Below are positions 26,068 to 35,756 of a stretch of DNA of 64,000 nt, one piece after another. The translations under genes and the position numbers were made by a program. Position 1 is the stretch's first letter; each line of letters begins with the position of its first letter. Origin of the DNA: Marinobacter aromaticivorans. Its GTDB lineage: Bacteria > Pseudomonadota > Gammaproteobacteria > Pseudomonadales > Oleiphilaceae. Location of the stretch: NCBI RefSeq assembly GCF_002806975.1, contig NZ_NIHD01000003.1, positions 372,001 through 436,000 of the forward strand. Direction: 5' to 3'. The notes beneath the pieces are model-generated. The model made no database searches. It saw only the letters and a program-made list of their open reading frames with translations, and was not told the origin of the DNA.

Positions 26068-29000
26068 TCAATCGGAAGACAGTGGCCGCAACCGGGCGGT
26101 GACACATAGCGTTATTCCGCCTGCCGGGATGGCAATGCAATCACCGTCCACAGGCTGCCCGTCTATCTCAAGCTCCACGCGCCCGGTGCCAATGTGTTCG
26201 GGATCCTCAATCGTTACGATCAGAGCGCCATCGGGCCCGTTGATCCGAGCCCTGGCGCCACCCCAACTGGTGGGGATCCGGGGATCAATCCGAACAGCGC
26301 CTCGCTGCAGGCTCAGGCCGAGAATGCCTTCTATAGCCAACTGCCAGCTCCAGCCTGCCGCCCCCGTGTACCACGTCCAGCCCGCACGACCGGTGTCCGG
26401 CCCTGCGCCACGCACGTCGGCGGCCAGGACGTAGGGCTCGCCACGGTAGAGTTTGACCCCGTCGAGGTCTTCGGTGCGGCGTATTGGGTTAATCAGGTCG
26501 AATATCCTGTAGGCCATATCGCCATTGCCGAGCCTTGCGTGGGCAAGGCCCAGCCAAGCCGCGGCATGGGTGTATTGTCCGCCATTTTCCCGAACACCCG
26601 GTGGGTAGGCGCGAATGTAGCCCGGATCACGCGGTGTCCGGTCGAACGGCGGCGTCAGCAGGCGCACCAACCGTTCATCGTGATCAACCAGGTGGTCAGT
26701 TGCTGCGGTGACGGCCGCCAGGTTTCGCTCGAGCGAGGGCCCGTCTGCGAGGGCCGCCCAGGATTGGGAAATACTGTCGATCTGGCACTCGTCGGAATCT
26801 TTCGAGCCCCATGGCAGGCCATCATCCGCGAAGGCGCGCATGTACCAGGCGCCGTCCCAGCCTGAGGTATTGGCGGCCCGACGCAGATCATCGGCGCACG
26901 CACGCCAGAGAGTATCAAGATCGTTGCGCCCGAAGTCTTTGGCGAGGTTGGCGAAGGTCTCGGCGCACGTCGCGGCGAACCAGGCAAGCCATATGCTTTC
27001 GCCGCGGCCCTCGCTACCGACACGGTCCATACCGTCGTTCCAGTCTCCCGCGCCGATGAGCGGCAACCCATGAACCCCTGCAGTGACGCCACGATCCAGC
27101 GCACGCCGGCAATGCTCAAATAAGGTTCCGTACTCTTCGCCTGCCTCGAACGGTGCGTAACGGTCTTCCTCGCCGGCTTCCAGTGGCGGAGCGGAGAGGA
27201 ACGGGACTTCCTCGGCGAGAATGGACGTATCGCCGGTCGCCTCAACATAACGACCCGCGGCGTAGACCAGCCACAGCAAATCATCTGAGCAGCGAGTTCG
27301 CACACCTCGTCCCTGCGGCGGGTGCCACCAGTGCAGTACGTCACCTTCCTCGAACTGATGCGATGCGCTTTCCAGAATGTGCCCGCGCACACGCTGTGGG
27401 TCGACGAACAGCAGCGCCATCATATCCTGAAGCTGGTCACGGAAACCGAACGCGCCCCCGGCTTGTTGGAATCCGGCCCGCGCCAGCACGCGCGAAGCAA
27501 AGGTCTGGTTGATCAGCCAGCGATTGACCATCAAGTCGAAAGCCGGGTCCGGTGTGGTGACCTGAACAGCACCGAGCCGTTGCTTCCAGGTAGCATCGTT
27601 GTCGGCAAGGCCCTGTTTGGCCGTCTCGACGTTCACCCAATGTGACGCGAGTCGTGCCGCCTCGGCGGGATCGCTGCCCTCGCCGAGCACGAACACGACC
27701 TCTTCAGTCGCGCCAGCAGCCAGATCGATGTGAACCTGGAATGCGGCACACGGGTCGGCTACGTTATCGAGCGCACCATCGAGGCTCCAGGCCACGAGGC
27801 CAGCCGGTCGGGCCGGATTGCCCTGGCGACCGAGAAACGCCGCGCGGTCACAGGTGAGGCTGTGCGGCTGGCGGCTGGCGGCTAGAAACGCGGTGCGCTC
27901 GCCGAATTCAGGATTCCAGCCATTGCGTGCGATCAATGCCTGGCTTTCGGCATCAAAACCGCAGACCAGATGCGGTCGCGCCGCGCTGGGCATGGAACCA
28001 AGCAGCCACTCAGCATAGTAAGTGGCCGTGAACCGGCGCCCGCGCTTGCCAGGATTGGTCAGGGTCAGCAGCGCCAGCTTCACCGGGGCATCGGGGGGGA
28101 CAAATACGGTGAGACTCTGCTCCAGCTCCTCGGCGTTGCGTTGCCATCTGGTGACGCCAGCACGGTGGTGGATCTGGCAGGACGCATGGCCGCCGGCAGG
28201 CAGTGGGGTGGGGCTCCAGATATCGGCTGTCTCCTCGTCGCGCAGATAAAGCGCCTCGGTCTGCGGATCGACCACCGGGTCGTTGGACCATGGAGTGAGG
28301 CGATGCTCGCCGCTATTGATGCACCAGGTGAAGCCCAGTCCCGCTTCCGAGACGATGGTGCCGAAATTCTCGTTCGCCAGCACGTTGCACCAGGGCGAAG
28401 GTGTCACGCGGCCACCGTCAAGATGAATCATGTAGTCGCCTGTTGCCGGGGTGAAGCCTCCCAATGAGTTGTCGAAAAGGAGGTTGTCGGGGCGTTGCAG
28501 TGGTGCCGGGTTCAGCGGTTCCGGCGAGGGGGCTCCGAGCGGCTGGAACCTGGGCAGCGGGGCGCGTCCAGGCCGCTGCGGAGCCATCGATGTGGCCAGT
28601 GATTTCGCTGCGGCGTCGAGCGACATGCGGGCCGTGGCCTCAAGTGCGCGGCGTTCGAGTGCGCCGATCCGGTCAGTCGCCAGAAGATGGACACCGCCTT
28701 GACCACCCAGCCCTTCGGGCACGTTGGCGTCGCGAAGCGCGGCGAACAGCAACTCGCGAATCGGCTCCTGATAGCCCGAGACACCCTCCTGCAGGAACAC
28801 CAGATCCGCGCGCAGGCCACGTCGACGCCACCATTGATGGGCACGGATAATGGTCGGCAGCAGCGTTGTACGGGCCTCGTCGAGGACCCGCACCAGCACG
28901 ATCGGCAGATCACCGGACAACCCCATGCTCCACAGATGCGGCTGCGCCGGGAGCGCCATGTCCGCCGCCACTAACAGGATCGGGGGCGTACGCGGGAAGA

Positions 29001-32000
29001 GCAGGAAGCGGCACAGGGCCTGCGCCTCAGCCAGCGTGTCTGTATCCAGTGCGAGACGTCTCGCCTCAAGTGCGGTCGATCGTCGCGCGTCTTCCGTCGC
29101 CCAGTCGAGAGCTGGCCCGGTCGCAAAGCGCTCAGCGACCTCGAGTGCTGCTTTTCGTGAATCGGCAGCGACCGTTATGAAATCGAACCGTGCCTGAGCA
29201 CCGGGCGCCAGGACGACGTGCGCGCGCAAGGCCATGACCGGATCGAGAGTCCAGCCAGCCGCGCCATCCATCGCTTCGGTCGCGCCCGGCGGTCGCTCCG
29301 GGTCGCCGTGGCGCCCGAGAAACCGTCTGCGGTCGGTCTCAAAGCCGGCAGGCGTGACCGCTGCATCAGTCGCGAGCAGGCGATGGAGCAGGACCGGTGG
29401 CTGATCATCCAGTCGTCTTGGGCGGCGCTCGAATATAAGCGCGTTTTGGTCATCAACACGCTCGCTGTGAATGAAGAGCTTGCTGAAGGCGGGGTGGCGT
29501 TCATGACTTTCAGGCGCCGCAAGCACGACCTCCGCATAACTCGTCACATCCATCACGTGCTCTCGGCCGCTGTCGTTGGAGAGCGTGATGCGGCGGATTT
29601 CCACGTCATCGCCGGGCGCAATCAGGATTTCGAGATTCGTCGACAGACCGTCCCTGTGCTCGTGAAATTCAATCTTGTGGGCGTGGTAGCACGTGTCCGA
29701 CATCCTGTTCGAATCATGTCCACCAAGCGACCAGGCTGCGCCGCCGGGCTCGCTGACATGGATCCGCGCCTCACCGCTACGGCGAATGGGGTCCCCTGTC
29801 CAGCGCGTCAGGGCCTGGCCGCGCCACCAGAGCGCACCGTCTCCGGCGTCACTGATCCAGGCGGACAGGCTGCCGTTACCCAGTACATGGAGCTGGGGCC
29901 GGGGCTGGTGCGGTGTCGACCAGCTATGCAGCATCGGTGTAGGGATACGGGTCAGGTCCGGTGTTGTAGCGTCGGTCTCGGTCAACTGCTGGGCTGAAAA
30001 TTCCCATGGAACGCGTTCCTGTAACAGCAGTTCGGTGGCACGCATGCGCGGATCGCGGCTGAAACGCCGGATCAGAATATCGTCGTTCAGCGCGTTGCCG
30101 ATCGCGGCACAGATCATGCCTTGGTGGTGGGCCATATAGGCACGCACCGGCGAGAAGTCGCCTTCTATCGGCAGCCGTTCTGGCGTGAAGTCGGCGGCCT
30201 CAAAGAATCCGTACCGGTCACGCAGACCGAGCCTGTCCAGGTGCCGCAGGTTGGAAGTGGCGGTGGCTGGCGCGACGCTCAATGCCAGGGCGCTGGCATA
30301 GGGTGCGACGACATAGTCTTTGGCCAGGCCGCGCTTCAGACCGAGCCCGGGCACACCAAATGCCTGATACTGATAGTGATGCGAGCCGTCACGGACGGCA
30401 AAGCCGGATTCCGATACACCCCAGGGCAGGCCGAGTGTCTCGCCATAGCGCTGCTGCACGGCGACTGCGGCACGCTCGCTCTGGCCCAGAAGTCGCCCGG
30501 CCTCGCTCGGCAACAGCAAAGCCGGCATCAGGTACTCGAACATCGACCCGTTCCACGATAGCATCGTCAGGGCGCCGGCTGCTTTGGTGATCGGGCGCCC
30601 CAGATGAAACCAGTGCTTGACGGGCACATCCCGTTTGGCGATCGCGAAATAGCTGGTCAACCGCGCCTCGCTTGCCAGCAGATCGTAGTGGTGCGGGTCG
30701 AGCTGGTCGGAGTCGAGATTGTGGCCGATGAAGAAGGTGCTGGTCTCCTCGTCATAGAGCGGTCGGAAATCCATGCCGAAGGCGCGCGCCTTCGCCCGTG
30801 CAGCGCATTGGTGGAGGCTTTCGGTGAGATCGCGGCAAGCCCTCTCGCCCTGGTCGAGTGCGGCTGTCATTTTGGCGATCCAGTGTCGACTTTCCGGGTC
30901 GGTCGGAACCAGTTGTGAAAGGGCGCGGCGAGCCCGGTTGATCCGGTCGGTTATTTTGGCGAAGGGAGCGTCGGTTGGTGGCAGCGCCTTGAGCAGGTCC
31001 GACAAACCTTTTAGCCCGGCGGGCGACTCCTCGGTCAGGGCGAGCCATGGCGCCAACGCATCGAGGTCCCGCCGCATCGTCATCAAGTGGTGATTGGCAC
31101 GCTTGAGCCACAGGTGGATTTCGTGTGGGTTAGCCTCAATGCCGGCTTCGAGTACCCGGGCGATGCGCATTTGAACCCGGGGCCAGTCCTCGGTGGCTAG
31201 CCGCATCAGGGCCGAACGCCAGTCTTTCGGCGAGCGGCGGATCGCGGGCAACTGATTGATTATGGCATCAAGGGGATCGGCGATGGCGCCTTGATCTTTC
31301 TCGGGCAGAGTACAGACGGCTTCCCGAAGCAAGAGCAGGATATCACCCAGCCCGTCCCACCGTGCCGGAGACAGCATTGAGCCAGCTGCAGCTTCCCGGC
31401 AGCCTGCGCACAATGTAAGCAGACATACCGCCAGGTTGCCGCTATCGACCGTCGAAACATAGCGCGGCTCCAGCGGTTCGAGTGTTTTGGTGTCGAACCA
31501 GTTGAGTGTATGTCCGGCATGAGTCTTCAGTCGATCGAGAGCGTCGAGTGCGGCGGACATGCGCGCGGCAAGATCCCTGCGCCCGATGTGCCCCAGATCC
31601 CAGGCTGTCAGTGCGGACAGGAAAAGCATTCCGACATTGGTTGGCGAGGAACGGTGTGCGATGTCCTCGTGTGGAGCGGCCTGATAGTTGTCGGGTGGTA
31701 GCCAGTTGTCGTCAGGGCCGGCGAACGTCTCGAAGTACAGCCAGGTGCGTCGTGCAAGCAGGCGCAGATAAAGTTTGTCTTCCTCACCCAGGATCTCCGA
31801 TACCGCCTGGCGCTCGCGACTGATCAGCCAGGCGATCTGCGGTGAGACGAACCACAGCAGCAATAACGGTGCTGCTCCAGCCAGCGCGATGGGGTTCAGC
31901 CACGCGAGGGTTACCGCGATCCCGGCCGCGAGTGACGGGGCCGCAGCCATCTCGCGCCAGGTACCAGGCCAGGTTTGCGACACCTCGGTAGCGGAGTGCG

Positions 32001-34497
32001 CCGCTGACGTCCATTCCAGCATTCGGCGGTGGGAAACATGCATTCGCCACAGCGTGCGAGCGATCGCTTCGCTTGCGACCGCGGCTTCGTGGGCCAGGAA
32101 AATGACCGCCAGCAGCCAGCGCCCGGCGTGATCGGCCAGCGGATGCAGTATGCTTCGCATCGCGCCTCGCTTGCGCCCACGCGCCAGGCGGGGGATGAGG
32201 TCTGTGAACAGGTGGGCACCAGGTGCACCCACTGCCAGCAGTGTCCAGATCAGGGCCTGCCCTGGCAGTACCAGCCATCCAACCGTGGCTAAAACGACGA
32301 GCATGGGGGCGATCAGGCTGCGGCGCAGGTTGTCGAACACTTTCCAGCGATCAAGCATCGAAAGCCGGTTGGGAATACGCTTTTCACTGCGGCAGGGTAC
32401 GGTGCCGCCAAGCCAGGGCGTGAGTTGCCAGTCACCCCGGATCCAGCGCAGGGCGCGCCGGGAGTAAGCAAGATAGTTCGCGGGGAAATCCTCGTAGAAA
32501 ACGATGTCGCTGGCAAGCGCAGCGCGGCCGTGAAGCCCCTCGAACAGATCGTGGCTGAGGATCGCGTTTTCCGGTACACGCCCGTCCAGGCTTTCATGGA
32601 AGGCGGCGACGTCGAATGCGCCCTTGCCGGTGAATATCCCTTCGCCGAACAGATCCTGGTAGACATCCGATGCCGCGCGGCTGTATATGTCGATCGTAGT
32701 ATCGCCGGTGTAGAGGCGGGTGAACGGCGACTTGTCTCCGGCTTCGGGTGAAATCTCGACCCGGGGCTGGATGAAGGTATAACCGCGAATGGGCCGTCCC
32801 GTGGCCGGATCGAACTCGACGCGGTTCAGTGGATGCGCCAGCGTTCCAATCAGCCGGTTGATGTCGTTCGGCTGTGCCCTGGTGTCCGCATCGAGCGTGA
32901 CGACGAAACGAGTCTGGCACAGCCCATCGATATCGCCTTCACGCAAGGCAAACGCATGGGGCTGGTGCCCCAGAATGAGGCCCACGAGTTCCTCGAGCTT
33001 GCCGCGCTTGCGCTCCCAGCCCATCCAGCGGCCTTCGGCAGTATTCCAGCAGCGCCTGCGGTGCAGCAGCATGAACGGCGCCTGCTCAGCATAGCGCGTA
33101 TTGAGGCGGCGTACACCGGCTACGAGGGCGGCTTCGATCGCTTCATCTACCGGCGTATGTTCCGAGTCGGCACCTGCGAGATCGCTCAGTAGCGCCACGC
33201 GCACCAGTGGATCCGGGTTGGACAACCAGTGCATTTCCAGCCGCTCCATCATCGGCGCGACCTCGGCTTCAGTGTTCAGAATCACCGGCACCACCAGTGC
33301 AGTCTCGCAACCGGCGTCCAGGCCGTGTTCGGTGGCAAGTTTTGGCAGCACCCGGGGTGGGGCGAGCCGGCTGGCGAGCCAGTGTGTAACCGTGATGCCG
33401 ATGATCATGGCTGGCGTGAGTGCCAGCACAAGTCCCGCCACCCACGCTGCCGGGCTGGCGTCGAATTTGGCGAGCAGCAGTGCCGGAAAGAGCAGGGCGG
33501 CCAGGGTAAAAACTGTCAGTGCCCCGGCATAACTTCTGCCGGGATGCGCCAGGATCCAGCGCCTCCAACTCGTACGCCACCCGGCGCGAAATCCGACCTG
33601 CCGCTCGAGCTCCGCCCGACCTTCCGCGACCAGCCAACAGCCGATGTGCCCCGAGCGTCGTGCGCCGGCATGGGCGCGGGCCAGTTCCAGTGCGGCCTGG
33701 GCGACTTCCCACTCGGCGGCGGGCGCGCCTTCGGCGATGTCCTCGACGGCCTTGCGATATCGATCGCGCGTGTCGAAATCCATGGCCGAATAGACACCGG
33801 CTGGATCACCCTGCAGGAGACACTCGATACGGCTCACCTGCTCGAAGAACGATGCCCAGGGGATGTTCGAGATCGCCACGAGGGCTGAGATCGCGCGTGA
33901 AACGCCTTCGGTCGGTTCGAGCGGCTGGTGCAGCGCCGATCGCGGAGTAGGTTCGAATGGCGACGCGACCTGAGGCAAGAGTTCGGAAAATGACTGAACG
34001 AGTTCCTCCAGGCAGACCAGGCGGAGCATCGCCGGGAACGCCCAGAGTTCGGCGATCGTCAGGGGTCCGTCGCGTTGATAGGCATTGACGAAATCGACCG
34101 CACCTCCGAGACCAACCTGTATTTGCGCCATGTCGAGCATGCCTCGCGCCAGTGCGAGGACGCGCGGGATGCCGTGGTAATCGGGCGCGGCGAGTCGCGG
34201 CAAGCGCCGATAGAACGAGGCTGGGAGATCCTCGCGTACCTGCCGGACGGCGCGGCGCAGGTGAAACTCATTGTCGAGCAGCCATTCCGAGGCCTTGGCC
34301 ACATCGGGTGGTGGCTTAGTGCAATAGTCACGAACGCGATCCAGCCATGGGAGAAGGGCAGAGATCTGTTGCCAGGCGGAAGCCGCCTCGGGCGGACCAG
34401 CGGTGATGTCGTGGTTCGCCCGGAGTGTGGTCGCACTCCGGGCATACGCGCTGGCCGGCAAGCTAGTGTCGTCCATTGACGTAGCGGTTTGTGTCAC
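26068..34497 (-). CDS. ndvB: Cyclic beta-glucan synthase, NdvB-like (GT84 + glycoamylase-like + GH94)
   Basis: A very long (2809-residue) inner-membrane enzyme. The N-terminal third has membrane spans and a GT-A transferase with the metal motif LDADTRAQ (about 535), a later RALRWIRGDWQ (QxxRW-type, about 680) and more spans. A glycoamylase-like domain follows at about 1260-1480. The C-terminal half holds beta-sandwich and GH94 phosphorylase modules with GAGDWNDGMDRV (catalytic Asp, about 2487). In rhizobia and Brucella such enzymes build and cyclise periplasmic beta-1,2-glucans and use the GH94 part to control chain length. The GTG start overlaps the usp stop as GTGA. Base composition is visibly GC-richer than in the core genes, suggesting transfer. 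The exact linkage made is unproven. Confidence 0.85.
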   Translation of the reverse strand: MTQTATSMDDTSLPASAYARSATTLRANHDITAGPPEAASAWQQISALLPWLDRVRDYCTKPPPDVAKASEWLLDNEFHLRRAVRQVREDLPASFYRRLPRLAAPDYHGIPRVLALARGMLDMAQIQVGLGGAVDFVNAYQRDGPLTIAELWAFPAMLRLVCLEELVQSFSELLPQVASPFEPTPRSALHQPLEPTEGVSRAISALVAISNIPWASFFEQVSRIECLLQGDPAGVYSAMDFDTRDRYRKAVEDIAEGAPAAEWEVAQAALELARAHAGARRSGHIGCWLVAEGRAELERQVGFRAGWRTSWRRWILAHPGRSYAGALTVFTLAALLFPALLLAKFDASPAAWVAGLVLALTPAMIIGITVTHWLASRLAPPRVLPKLATEHGLDAGCETALVVPVILNTEAEVAPMMERLEMHWLSNPDPLVRVALLSDLAGADSEHTPVDEAIEAALVAGVRRLNTRYAEQAPFMLLHRRRCWNTAEGRWMGWERKRGKLEELVGLILGHQPHAFALREGDIDGLCQTRFVVTLDADTRAQPNDINRLIGTLAHPLNRVEFDPATGRPIRGYTFIQPRVEISPEAGDKSPFTRLYTGDTTIDIYSRAASDVYQDLFGEGIFTGKGAFDVAAFHESLDGRVPENAILSHDLFEGLHGRAALASDIVFYEDFPANYLAYSRRALRWIRGDWQLTPWLGGTVPCRSEKRIPNRLSMLDRWKVFDNLRRSLIAPMLVVLATVGWLVLPGQALIWTLLAVGAPGAHLFTDLIPRLARGRKRGAMRSILHPLADHAGRWLLAVIFLAHEAAVASEAIARTLWRMHVSHRRMLEWTSAAHSATEVSQTWPGTWREMAAAPSLAAGIAVTLAWLNPIALAGAAPLLLLWFVSPQIAWLISRERQAVSEILGEEDKLYLRLLARRTWLYFETFAGPDDNWLPPDNYQAAPHEDIAHRSSPTNVGMLFLSALTAWDLGHIGRRDLAARMSAALDALDRLKTHAGHTLNWFDTKTLEPLEPRYVSTVDSGNLAVCLLTLCAGCREAAAGSMLSPARWDGLGDILLLLREAVCTLPEKDQGAIADPLDAIINQLPAIRRSPKDWRSALMRLATEDWPRVQMRIARVLEAGIEANPHEIHLWLKRANHHLMTMRRDLDALAPWLALTEESPAGLKGLSDLLKALPPTDAPFAKITDRINRARRALSQLVPTDPESRHWIAKMTAALDQGERACRDLTESLHQCAARAKARAFGMDFRPLYDEETSTFFIGHNLDSDQLDPHHYDLLASEARLTSYFAIAKRDVPVKHWFHLGRPITKAAGALTMLSWNGSMFEYLMPALLLPSEAGRLLGQSERAAVAVQQRYGETLGLPWGVSESGFAVRDGSHHYQYQAFGVPGLGLKRGLAKDYVVAPYASALALSVAPATATSNLRHLDRLGLRDRYGFFEAADFTPERLPIEGDFSPVRAYMAHHQGMICAAIGNALNDDILIRRFSRDPRMRATELLLQERVPWEFSAQQLTETDATTPDLTRIPTPMLHSWSTPHQPRPQLHVLGNGSLSAWISDAGDGALWWRGQALTRWTGDPIRRSGEARIHVSEPGGAAWSLGGHDSNRMSDTCYHAHKIEFHEHRDGLSTNLEILIAPGDDVEIRRITLSNDSGREHVMDVTSYAEVVLAAPESHERHPAFSKLFIHSERVDDQNALIFERRPRRLDDQPPVLLHRLLATDAAVTPAGFETDRRRFLGRHGDPERPPGATEAMDGAAGWTLDPVMALRAHVVLAPGAQARFDFITVAADSRKAALEVAERFATGPALDWATEDARRSTALEARRLALDTDTLAEAQALCRFLLFPRTPPILLVAADMALPAQPHLWSMGLSGDLPIVLVRVLDEARTTLLPTIIRAHQWWRRRGLRADLVFLQEGVSGYQEPIRELLFAALRDANVPEGLGGQGGVHLLATDRIGALERRALEATARMSLDAAAKSLATSMAPQRPGRAPLPRFQPLGAPSPEPLNPAPLQRPDNLLFDNSLGGFTPATGDYMIHLDGGRVTPSPWCNVLANENFGTIVSEAGLGFTWCINSGEHRLTPWSNDPVVDPQTEALYLRDEETADIWSPTPLPAGGHASCQIHHRAGVTRWQRNAEELEQSLTVFVPPDAPVKLALLTLTNPGKRGRRFTATYYAEWLLGSMPSAARPHLVCGFDAESQALIARNGWNPEFGERTAFLAASRQPHSLTCDRAAFLGRQGNPARPAGLVAWSLDGALDNVADPCAAFQVHIDLAAGATEEVVFVLGEGSDPAEAARLASHWVNVETAKQGLADNDATWKQRLGAVQVTTPDPAFDLMVNRWLINQTFASRVLARAGFQQAGGAFGFRDQLQDMMALLFVDPQRVRGHILESASHQFEEGDVLHWWHPPQGRGVRTRCSDDLLWLVYAAGRYVEATGDTSILAEEVPFLSAPPLEAGEEDRYAPFEAGEEYGTLFEHCRRALDRGVTAGVHGLPLIGAGDWNDGMDRVGSEGRGESIWLAWFAATCAETFANLAKDFGRNDLDTLWRACADDLRRAANTSGWDGAWYMRAFADDGLPWGSKDSDECQIDSISQSWAALADGPSLERNLAAVTAATDHLVDHDERLVRLLTPPFDRTPRDPGYIRAYPPGVRENGGQYTHAAAWLGLAHARLGNGDMAYRIFDLINPIRRTEDLDGVKLYRGEPYVLAADVRGAGPDTGRAGWTWYTGAAGWSWQLAIEGILGLSLQRGAVRIDPRIPTSWGGARARINGPDGALIVTIEDPEHIGTGRVELEIDGQPVDGDCIAIPAGGITLCVTARLRPLSSD

Positions 34498-35516
34498 ATC
34501 GTCCCCTGGCCTGGTAGCCTCGTGTTCATGGTATGATCTTGTGGCGGCGGGTTTCTCCGTTGTTGTCGCACGAGCAGCACCGGGATATTCATACGGTTAA
34601 TCAGGTAGTCGGCGACGCTGCCCACGGTCATGTCCGCATGTCCGCTCTTGCCGGCGGAGGAAAGCACCATCAGATCGGCACGTTCATCCACGGCCGTGCG
34701 TGCAAGCGCACGGCGCGCATCGCCGCTTGGCAACAATCGGGTTCGGGTCGTTGGCGTGGCGGGTAGTCGGGACCGAATCCAATCCAGATATTGTCGCGCG
34801 GCGCGCTCGTTGCGGCGGTATAGCTGATCGCGCAAGCCGACTGCCTCCGCATCGAGCAGGTCCGACTCGATGAGATCAGCCTTTGGGGCGGCATGGACGA
34901 GCACCGTTTCAGCGCCATGGGCGGCTGCAATCCCCAGGCCGAGTGGCAAGACGCATTCTGATCGTGACGAGCCGTCGAGCGGGATGAGCACCTTGTGATA
35001 TCGTATCGGCGTGTTGCCGACCTGCATTGATGGCACGAGCAACACCGACACGTTGGCGGTCTCGGCGACCCGCCGCGCCGTGTCGCCCAGTCGGGCGAAG
35101 GTTCCATCGCTTTCACCACCTCGACCCAGCACGATCAGGTCCGCCGCGTTGTCATGAGCCCATGCGTTGATGCGCTCCGCAGGGGCCCCGGCTGCGATCG
35201 CTGCACAGGCATGAAGATCGTGGATTCGCGACATGCGCTGGTGCAAATACTCAGTCGCCTCGCGGTGACGCAACGCCCATTCCACCGGATCCATAGGCTC
35301 CCGGGCCGTTGGCGATTCGAGCACGTGCATGACGGTCAGGCGTGCGCCGATGGCCTCGGCCACCGCAACGGCGTGAGCCAAAACCGCTCGTGCGAAGGGA
35401 GCCGCATCGACCGCGAAAGGGGAGGCATCAACACAGGCCAGAACATGTCGAAAGCCGGGCTTCTCGGTAAACTCCCCCGACTGCGGAACTCCCGTCGGTC
35501 GTTCAGATTCAGACAT
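34494..35516 (-). CDS. Tandem universal stress protein (two UspA domains)
   Basis: The 340-residue protein contains two UspA folds, at about 20-165 and 180-315. The first has HVLACVDASPFAVDA and ends in DLIVLGRGG...SVLLVPS; the second has KVLIPLDGSSRSECVLPLG and ends in LMVLSSAGKSGHADMTVGSVADYLI...PVLLVRQ. The GxxG-like ATP-binding loop appears more intact in the second domain. Usp proteins accumulate under starvation and low oxygen. The ATG at 35516 has AAGGAG at 7 nt. Its stop overlaps the start of ndvB, so the two are one operon. Confidence 0.88.
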   Translation of the reverse strand: MSESERPTGVPQSGEFTEKPGFRHVLACVDASPFAVDAAPFARAVLAHAVAVAEAIGARLTVMHVLESPTAREPMDPVEWALRHREATEYLHQRMSRIHDLHACAAIAAGAPAERINAWAHDNAADLIVLGRGGESDGTFARLGDTARRVAETANVSVLLVPSMQVGNTPIRYHKVLIPLDGSSRSECVLPLGLGIAAAHGAETVLVHAAPKADLIESDLLDAEAVGLRDQLYRRNERAARQYLDWIRSRLPATPTTRTRLLPSGDARRALARTAVDERADLMVLSSAGKSGHADMTVGSVADYLINRMNIPVLLVRQQRRNPPPQDHTMNTRLPGQGTM

Positions 35517-35651
35517 GCCGCACTCCTTACGACGAAACGCCAACAGGCAGAAGCTTGCTACCTGGCTGTCGGGCCACGCGGTTTGTTGAGAGTTTCTTCA
35601 AAGATGCTGCTGTAAAAGTAATAGTCTACTATCTTTTGGAAAGCAAGCTCT

Positions 35652-35756
35652 CTCGTCAAACTGTCGCGGCAGGCATGCGTAAAAATAGTGGCTCTGTAAC
35701 TCAGTCTCAGGCCGGTAGATCACACCGATGGCTCTTTCCAGGCGCTCATCGAGGAG
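35652..35756 (-). pseudogene. C-terminal scrap of an erythromycin-esterase-like protein
   Basis: One frame reads LLDERLERAIGVIYRPETEL, then QSHYFYACLPRQFDE. The strings ERAIGVIYRPETE and QSHYF-A-LP-QFD are what I recall from the C-terminus of the erythromycin esterase-like family. Only about 35 codons remain. The usual following HIDET sequence is missing and no start is attached. The piece overlaps the last bases of the ribonucleotide reductase gene, which points to a deletion that joined the two. Confidence 0.55.

Noticed and set aside
26061-26075. TTGATCAAT as a second FNR site near the adh promoter
   Set aside because: It lacks the four-base spacer of the FNR box and covers the end of the glucan synthase gene.
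28464-33950. Many open frames on the + strand and in other frames across the glucan synthase gene
   Set aside because: High-GC DNA leaves long accidental frames; the single 2809-codon frame with GT and GH94 motifs explains the region.
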